A stretch of 64,000 nucleotides of DNA from JACVRM01 sp963839815. GTDB taxonomy: Bacteria; Actinomycetota; Thermoleophilia; Gaiellales; Gaiellaceae. The stretch covers positions 78,893 through 142,892 of the forward strand of contig CAWIWF010000003.1 in NCBI GenBank assembly GCA_963839815.1. Reading direction: 5' to 3'. Below the pieces are notes generated by a model. That model did not search any database, was not told the origin of the DNA, and saw only the letters and a program-made list of their open reading frames with translations. The position numbers and the translations under genes are program-made. Below, one piece after another: positions 60,319 to 64,000 of this stretch. The number at the start of each line of letters is the position of its first letter. The stretch's first letter is position 1.

Positions 60319-61235
60319 CCGCAACGGCTCCGCTCGCAGTGATCGACGCGCAGACCGTCGTCGACTCGATCGGGCTCGGCGCCGTCTACGCGCTCATGGC
60401 GGTCGGCATCGGCCTCGTCTTCGGCGTGCTGCGCCTCGTCAACTTCGCCTACGGCCAGCTCGTCATGGCAGGCGCGTACACGATGGCGTTCACGGCCGAC
60501 TGGCCGGTGGCGGCCAGCATCGTCGCCTGCTTCGCCGTCGTGCTGACCCTCTCGCTGGTGATGGAGCGCGCGGTGTTCCTGCCGCTGCGCTCGGCGTCCC
60601 CCGCGGTCATGCTGGTGACGACGTTCGCGCTCGCCTTCATGCTGCAGGCGGTCGCCCTCTTCTTCGACGTCAGGGACGGCACCATCGGCGAGCCTGCCGC
60701 GTCGCTTGCCGGGCTGAACGAGCCGGTCGACGTCGCCGGTGTCGACGTCCGGAAGATCACGATCGTCGCGGTCGCCGTCTCTGCAGCCGCTCTCGGCTTG
60801 CTCGCGCTGCTCCTTGCCCGCACGACGGTGGGGCTGCACATGCGCGCGGCCGCCGCCGACTTCCGCACGGCGCGGCTGCTCGGCGTGCGCGCGAACCGGG
60901 TGATCGGGTTCGCGGTGCTCCTGTCCGGCCTGCTCGCCGCCACCGTGGCCGTCATCTTCACGGTGCAGTCGCCGCTCGTGACGCCGGACTTCGCGCTGCG
61001 GGAGACGATCATCGTGCTCGTCGGGGTCGTCGTCGGCGGTATCGACCGTCTCTGGACGGCGACGCTCGGCGGCTTCACGATCGGGCTCGCCACCGGCCTG
61101 ATCAACGGCGCGCTGCCGACCGACAAGACGGTCTACCTGCCCTCGGCGGTGTTCGCGCTCGTCATTGTCGTCCTGCTCCTGCGCCCCGCAGGGCTCTTCG
61201 CCTGGGGGCGCGCCGCCGCCGTCGAGCGCGTATGA
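60315..61235 (+). CDS. livH: ABC transporter permease LivH type
   Basis: A 306-residue permease with ~8 hydrophobic segments. IGLGAVYALMAVGIGLVFGV, LRLVNFAYGQLVMAGAYT, and the cytoplasmic GLHMRAAAADFRTARLLGVR (EAA-like loop) are hallmarks of LivH. It forms the channel with the LivM-type permease. Start is ATG at 60315 with a 4-base overlap on each side. Confidence 0.93.
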   Translation: MTATAPLAVIDAQTVVDSIGLGAVYALMAVGIGLVFGVLRLVNFAYGQLVMAGAYTMAFTADWPVAASIVACFAVVLTLSLVMERAVFLPLRSASPAVMLVTTFALAFMLQAVALFFDVRDGTIGEPAASLAGLNEPVDVAGVDVRKITIVAVAVSAAALGLLALLLARTTVGLHMRAAAADFRTARLLGVRANRVIGFAVLLSGLLAATVAVIFTVQSPLVTPDFALRETIIVLVGVVVGGIDRLWTATLGGFTIGLATGLINGALPTDKTVYLPSAVFALVIVVLLLRPAGLFAWGRAAAVERV

Positions 61236-62242
61236 GGCGCCTGCCGCCGCTCGACGGGCTGCTCGTCCCCGCGGCGCTCGTGATCGCGGTCGGCCTGCTC
61301 TCGACCACGCTGTCGCGCGCCAACGAGCTCTACGCGCTGAACGCGCTCGTGTCGGTGGCGATCGTGGTCGCGATCTACGTCTTCGTCGGCAACTCGGGCG
61401 TGCTCTCGTTCGGGCAGATCAGCTTCGTCGGCGTGGGGGCGTTCGCTGCGGGCGTGATGACCGTGCCGCTGCAGCTGAAGGGCGCCATCCTCGGCGACCT
61501 GTTCCCGGTCCTGCGCGACCACACCGTCGGCAATGTCGTCTCCCTGCTCCTGGCAGCGGCGGTGGGTGGGGCCTTCGCCTTCGTCGCAGGGCTGCCGCTG
61601 ATGCGCCTGTCGGGCCTGGCCGCGGGTATCGCCACGTTCGCCGTGCTCGAGATCACGCACAACGTCCTGCGCGAGTGGACGCGGATCGGACCGGGCGCGA
61701 CGACGCTCTCGCTCGTGCCGGAGACGACCGACGCGCTGCAGGCGACGGTCGGCGCGCTGCTGGTCGTCGCGGTCGCGTGGGCGTACGGCCTCAGCCGCTG
61801 GGGCCGCCTGCTGCGGGCGACGCGCGAGGATGCGGCAGCGGCGCAGGGCGTGGGCGTCAGCGTCCACCGGCAGCGCCTGATCGCCTTCACGCTGTCGGGC
61901 GCCCTCGCGGGCTTCGCCGGCGGGCTGCTCGTCCACCTGCTCGGCTCGATAACGACCGAGCAGGTCTACCTCGAGCTCACGTTCTTGACCTTGATGATGC
62001 TGGTGGTCGGCGGGATGCTGAGCCTCTTCGGCGCCGTCGTGGGGGCCCTCGTGGTCAGCGGCCTGGACGCGCTGCTCTCCGAGGCCGAGCGGGGGATCGA
62101 CCTCGTCGTCACGGTCGACCTGCCGCAGGGGACGCGTCTGGTCATCCTGGGGGCGGTGATGGCGACCGTCCTCATCGTCCGCCCGTCCGGTCTGACCGGG
62201 GGCCGAGAGGCGGCGCTACCGCGATTCTGGCGCCGGCCGTGA
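61232..62242 (+). CDS. livM: ABC transporter permease LivM type
   Basis: A 336-residue permease with ~9 hydrophobic segments. VGNSGVLSFGQISFVGVGAF is the LivM N-terminal hallmark and GRLLRATREDAAAAQGVGVS is the coupling loop that contacts an ATPase. Unlike many LivM proteins it has no fused ATPase domain, since both ATPases are encoded separately. It ends with an FAD-free short tail, GREAALPRFWRRP. The stop overlaps the second binding-protein gene by 4 bases. Confidence 0.92.
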   Translation: MRRLPPLDGLLVPAALVIAVGLLSTTLSRANELYALNALVSVAIVVAIYVFVGNSGVLSFGQISFVGVGAFAAGVMTVPLQLKGAILGDLFPVLRDHTVGNVVSLLLAAAVGGAFAFVAGLPLMRLSGLAAGIATFAVLEITHNVLREWTRIGPGATTLSLVPETTDALQATVGALLVVAVAWAYGLSRWGRLLRATREDAAAAQGVGVSVHRQRLIAFTLSGALAGFAGGLLVHLLGSITTEQVYLELTFLTLMMLVVGGMLSLFGAVVGALVVSGLDALLSEAERGIDLVVTVDLPQGTRLVILGAVMATVLIVRPSGLTGGREAALPRFWRRP

Positions 62243-63234
62243 GAGTGCTGCTGCTCGCCGTCGCCCTGCTGCTCGCGGCGGGCTGTGGCAGCGACGACGA
62301 GCCTGCACGCACGCTCTCCCAGGGGACGCTGACGGTCGGGATCGTGGTCGACTCCCCCCGCGACCGGGAGATCGAGCGGGCTGCCCGCATCGCTGCGGCC
62401 GAGGTGAACGACGCGGGCGGCATCGAGGGAGAGGTGCGGATCGAGCTCGTTGCGGGGCCTGTCGCCTCCGTGCTCGCAGAGGGGGGCGCCCGCGTGCTCG
62501 TGCTGCCGTGCGAGCCCGAGGCCGAGGCGCGCGCCGTCGAGGCCGTGCGCGGCCGGCGGCTGCTCACGCTCGCGACCTGCGCGAGCACGGCCGGCCCGGC
62601 CGACGACCGCCAGACGAGCCCGTGGGGCGTCGGCCCGGATCTCGCTGCCCGCGCGGCGCTCCTGGCCGAGGTCCTGCGCGATCGCGACGTGACCCAGGTC
62701 GAGCTCGCCGTCGACCAGGGCGCCCCGATCGTGCAGGCGGCACTCGCAGACGCCGGGGTCGCGGTGGTGCCGGGGTCGGAAGCGCTCGTGACCGACGCGG
62801 GCTGGGAGGGCAGGCGCGAACTCGGGGAGGGCGCCTACGGGCTCGCCGCGCTCGACTCGGCTGCCGGAGCCGCACGCGCAGGCGCGGCGAATGAGGACAC
62901 CGCCTTCGCCACCTTCGGCTTCCCGAGCCCCGGCACGGAGCTCGACGAGCTCTACGAGAAAGTCCGCCTGCAATACGGCAGCCGCCCGGACGGGAGCCAT
63001 GCCGCGCTCGGCTACAACGCCGTGCGGGTCGCCGTGGAGGCGGTCGAGCGCTCCGACTCGACCGACCCGGCCGCGCTCGCCGACGCCATGCCCGGGCTGA
63101 CCGTCGCTGGAGCCACCGGCATTCTCCGCTACGACGAGGAGGGCCGCCGGCGCCCGAGCGCGGACGCCGCCGTCGTCGAGCTCCGCGACGGACGGCTCGA
63201 GCTCGTGCGGCGCGGCCGGGGGGAGGACGGGTGA
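62239..63234 (+). CDS. Second, divergent substrate-binding lipoprotein of the liv-type operon
   Basis: A 331-residue protein with a short signal peptide and lipobox (LLLAAGC at ~11-17). The mature part (LTVGIVVDSPRDREIERAAR, IAAAEVNDAGGIEGEVRIEL) has the fold start of type I binding proteins, but it is ~90 residues shorter than the first one and lacks several of its middle segments. It could bind a different ligand, or act as a sensor. The GTG start overlaps livM. Having binding proteins at both ends of the operon is unusual. Confidence 0.8.
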   Translation: MRVLLLAVALLLAAGCGSDDEPARTLSQGTLTVGIVVDSPRDREIERAARIAAAEVNDAGGIEGEVRIELVAGPVASVLAEGGARVLVLPCEPEAEARAVEAVRGRRLLTLATCASTAGPADDRQTSPWGVGPDLAARAALLAEVLRDRDVTQVELAVDQGAPIVQAALADAGVAVVPGSEALVTDAGWEGRRELGEGAYGLAALDSAAGAARAGAANEDTAFATFGFPSPGTELDELYEKVRLQYGSRPDGSHAALGYNAVRVAVEAVERSDSTDPAALADAMPGLTVAGATGILRYDEEGRRRPSADAAVVELRDGRLELVRRGRGEDG

Positions 63235-63720
63235 TGGAGCGCCGGCGACTGGGCGGCAGCGGCGCAGAGGTCTCCCGAGTCATCCTCGGCTGCGGCAACT
63301 TCGGCGGCATCGGCTCGGCGCCGGCTTTCTTCGGCCAGGGAGAGAGCGAGGATGAAGCACGGGCGCTCATGGACGCGGCCTGGGCGGCTGGCATCACGAC
63401 CTTCGACACGGCCGACGCCTACGGCGGCGGGCGCAGCGAGGCGTGGATCGGTCGCTGGCAGGCGGAGAGCGGCCACGAGCCGGTGCTGTCGACGAAGGTG
63501 TTCCACTCGACTCGAGGCGACCCGGACGACCGGGGGCTCGCGCCCGAGCGCATCCACCGCCAGCTCACCGGCTCGCTCGCTCGCCTCGGCGTGGCTCGGG
63601 TCGATCTCTACCTCGTGCACGAGCCGGATCCCGAGACGCCGGTGCGGGACACGCTCAGGGCGCTCGACGAGCTCGTGCAGGAGGGGCGCGTCGGTGGCAT
63701 CGGAGCGAGCAACGTCGACG
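63234..63720 (+). CDS. Aldo/keto reductase, truncated at a sequence junction
   Basis: The first ~160 residues are a clear aldo/keto reductase: RRLGGSGAEVSRVILGCGNF, TTFDTADAYGGGRSEAWIGR with catalytic Asp and Tyr, LSTKVFHST with Lys, YLVHEPDPETP with His, and GRVGGIGASNVDA. Homology stops at about 63715; the remaining frame to 63962 is antisense to a VOC gene fragment and is not reductase. About half of the usual length is missing. The ATG at 63234 is chosen (GTG at 63231 is also possible) and it overlaps the binding-protein stop by one base. Confidence 0.8.
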
Positions 63721-64000
63721 CCCCGCGACTTGCCCCTGGCCAGCATCGGCTGCAACACCTCGGCGCCGACTTCCAGCGCGATGTGCAGGTCGAAGTCGTG
63801 CTGCGGCTTGAACTCGAAGGGCATGTCGAGCGACTCGAAGAAAGCCAGGTGCGAACCATCGTCGAGCCGGTAGAAGGTGTGCAGCTGCGCGTGGCGCGCC
63901 CGGTCTTGCTCTCGCCGATTTCAAGCGTGCCGACCAGCGGCAGGCCGAGGAAGTCTTCGTAGAAGTGCCGTGTCTCTTCTGAGTCCCGGCAGCGGTAGGA
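63718..64000 (-). pseudogene. VOC/glyoxalase-family protein fragment
   Basis: Read on the minus strand from the window end: SYRCRDSEETRHFYEDFLGL, then PLVGTLEIGESKTGR in one frame, and after a frame change near 63855-63890, HTFYRLDDGSHLAFFE, DMPFEFKPQHDFDLHIALEV and LARGKSRGV in another. This is a typical VOC-superfamily (glyoxalase/dioxygenase-like) half. The C-terminal part is missing, cut at the junction with the aldo/keto reductase. Codon use (GAA, CTT, TTG) differs from neighbouring genes. Both the frame break and the sharp junction suggest a low-quality or chimeric end. Confidence 0.7.

Noticed and set aside
63721..63962. C-terminal extension of the aldo/keto reductase
   Set aside because: This part is antisense to a VOC-family sequence and does not resemble reductase.

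Overview
The window is very GC-rich, uses many GTG and some TTG starts, and packs genes with 4-base ATGA/GTGA overlaps. Together with an Eis-type acetyltransferase, a zinc-ribbon/cyclase/AAA/TPR regulator, a BTAD-type regulator and several GAF/GGDEF/HD-GYP-type domains, this suggests an actinobacterium, probably from Thermoleophilia or a relative. That placement is an inference from gene style; no marker phylogeny was possible.

Layout. 1-6435: alpha-glucan/trehalose block (end of glgB, a broken treZ, glgX, treY). 6488-9619: a membrane-anchored fusion of a DUF4015 glycosidase-like domain with a CE4 polysaccharide deacetylase, convergent with an MMPL exporter (to 11776). 12047-21340: mixed housekeeping and regulatory genes (Eis, a 55-residue DUF1059 protein, tRNA-Val(GAC), an NTF2-like protein, a cyclase/AAA/TPR regulator, MOSC, cupin, pterin dehydratase, cation/proton antiporter). 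21413-28981: a nine-gene lipid-modification cluster (desaturase, COG2907 oxidoreductase, DUF1365, CFA synthase, PlsC-type acyltransferase, DUF1295, a second CFA-family methyltransferase). 29106-36859: TPR protein, TolB-like propeller, a 25-residue membrane peptide with its own terminator, DUF1385, a GGDEF/HD-GYP protein, fumarylacetoacetase and a conserved unknown. 36936-42721: a molybdenum hydroxylase operon (frameshifted xdhC, FAD, 2Fe-2S and Mo subunits, CoxG-like protein, acidic protein). 42761-45858: a frameshifted fusion of a transcription factor, membrane segment, beta-propeller and ligand-binding protein. 46152-56940: catabolic and peptidase genes (BNR propeller, UspA, LLM oxidoreductase, M20, FAH, MBL, M24, NifV/LeuA-like synthase, M32). 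56971-63234: an NTF2-like gene and a branched-chain amino-acid-type ABC transporter with a binding protein at each end. 63234-64000: a truncated aldo/keto reductase joined to a piece of a VOC/glyoxalase gene on the other strand, probably a chimeric or rearranged end.

The most interesting signal that gene calls do not explain is a dispersed repeat of about 105-155 bp with five copies (1211-1319, 4229-4370, 11815-11969, 45963-46068, 54172-54280). Each copy has a C/G-rich hairpin arm followed by a conserved tail containing CGCGTGTCTGTG and CCGTGCCGA. Four copies are intergenic; the fifth splits treZ and shifts its frame, which suggests the element is or was mobile. Two copies (and, more loosely, the region after the lipid cluster) carry a GGACATGTCC palindromic module. 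Other leads are the membrane-spanning transcription-factor/ligand-binding fusion, the unusual active-site loop of the Mo subunit, the GH-like/CE4 fusion, and a palindrome before the CFA synthase. No CRISPR array, prophage, transposase or rRNA was seen.
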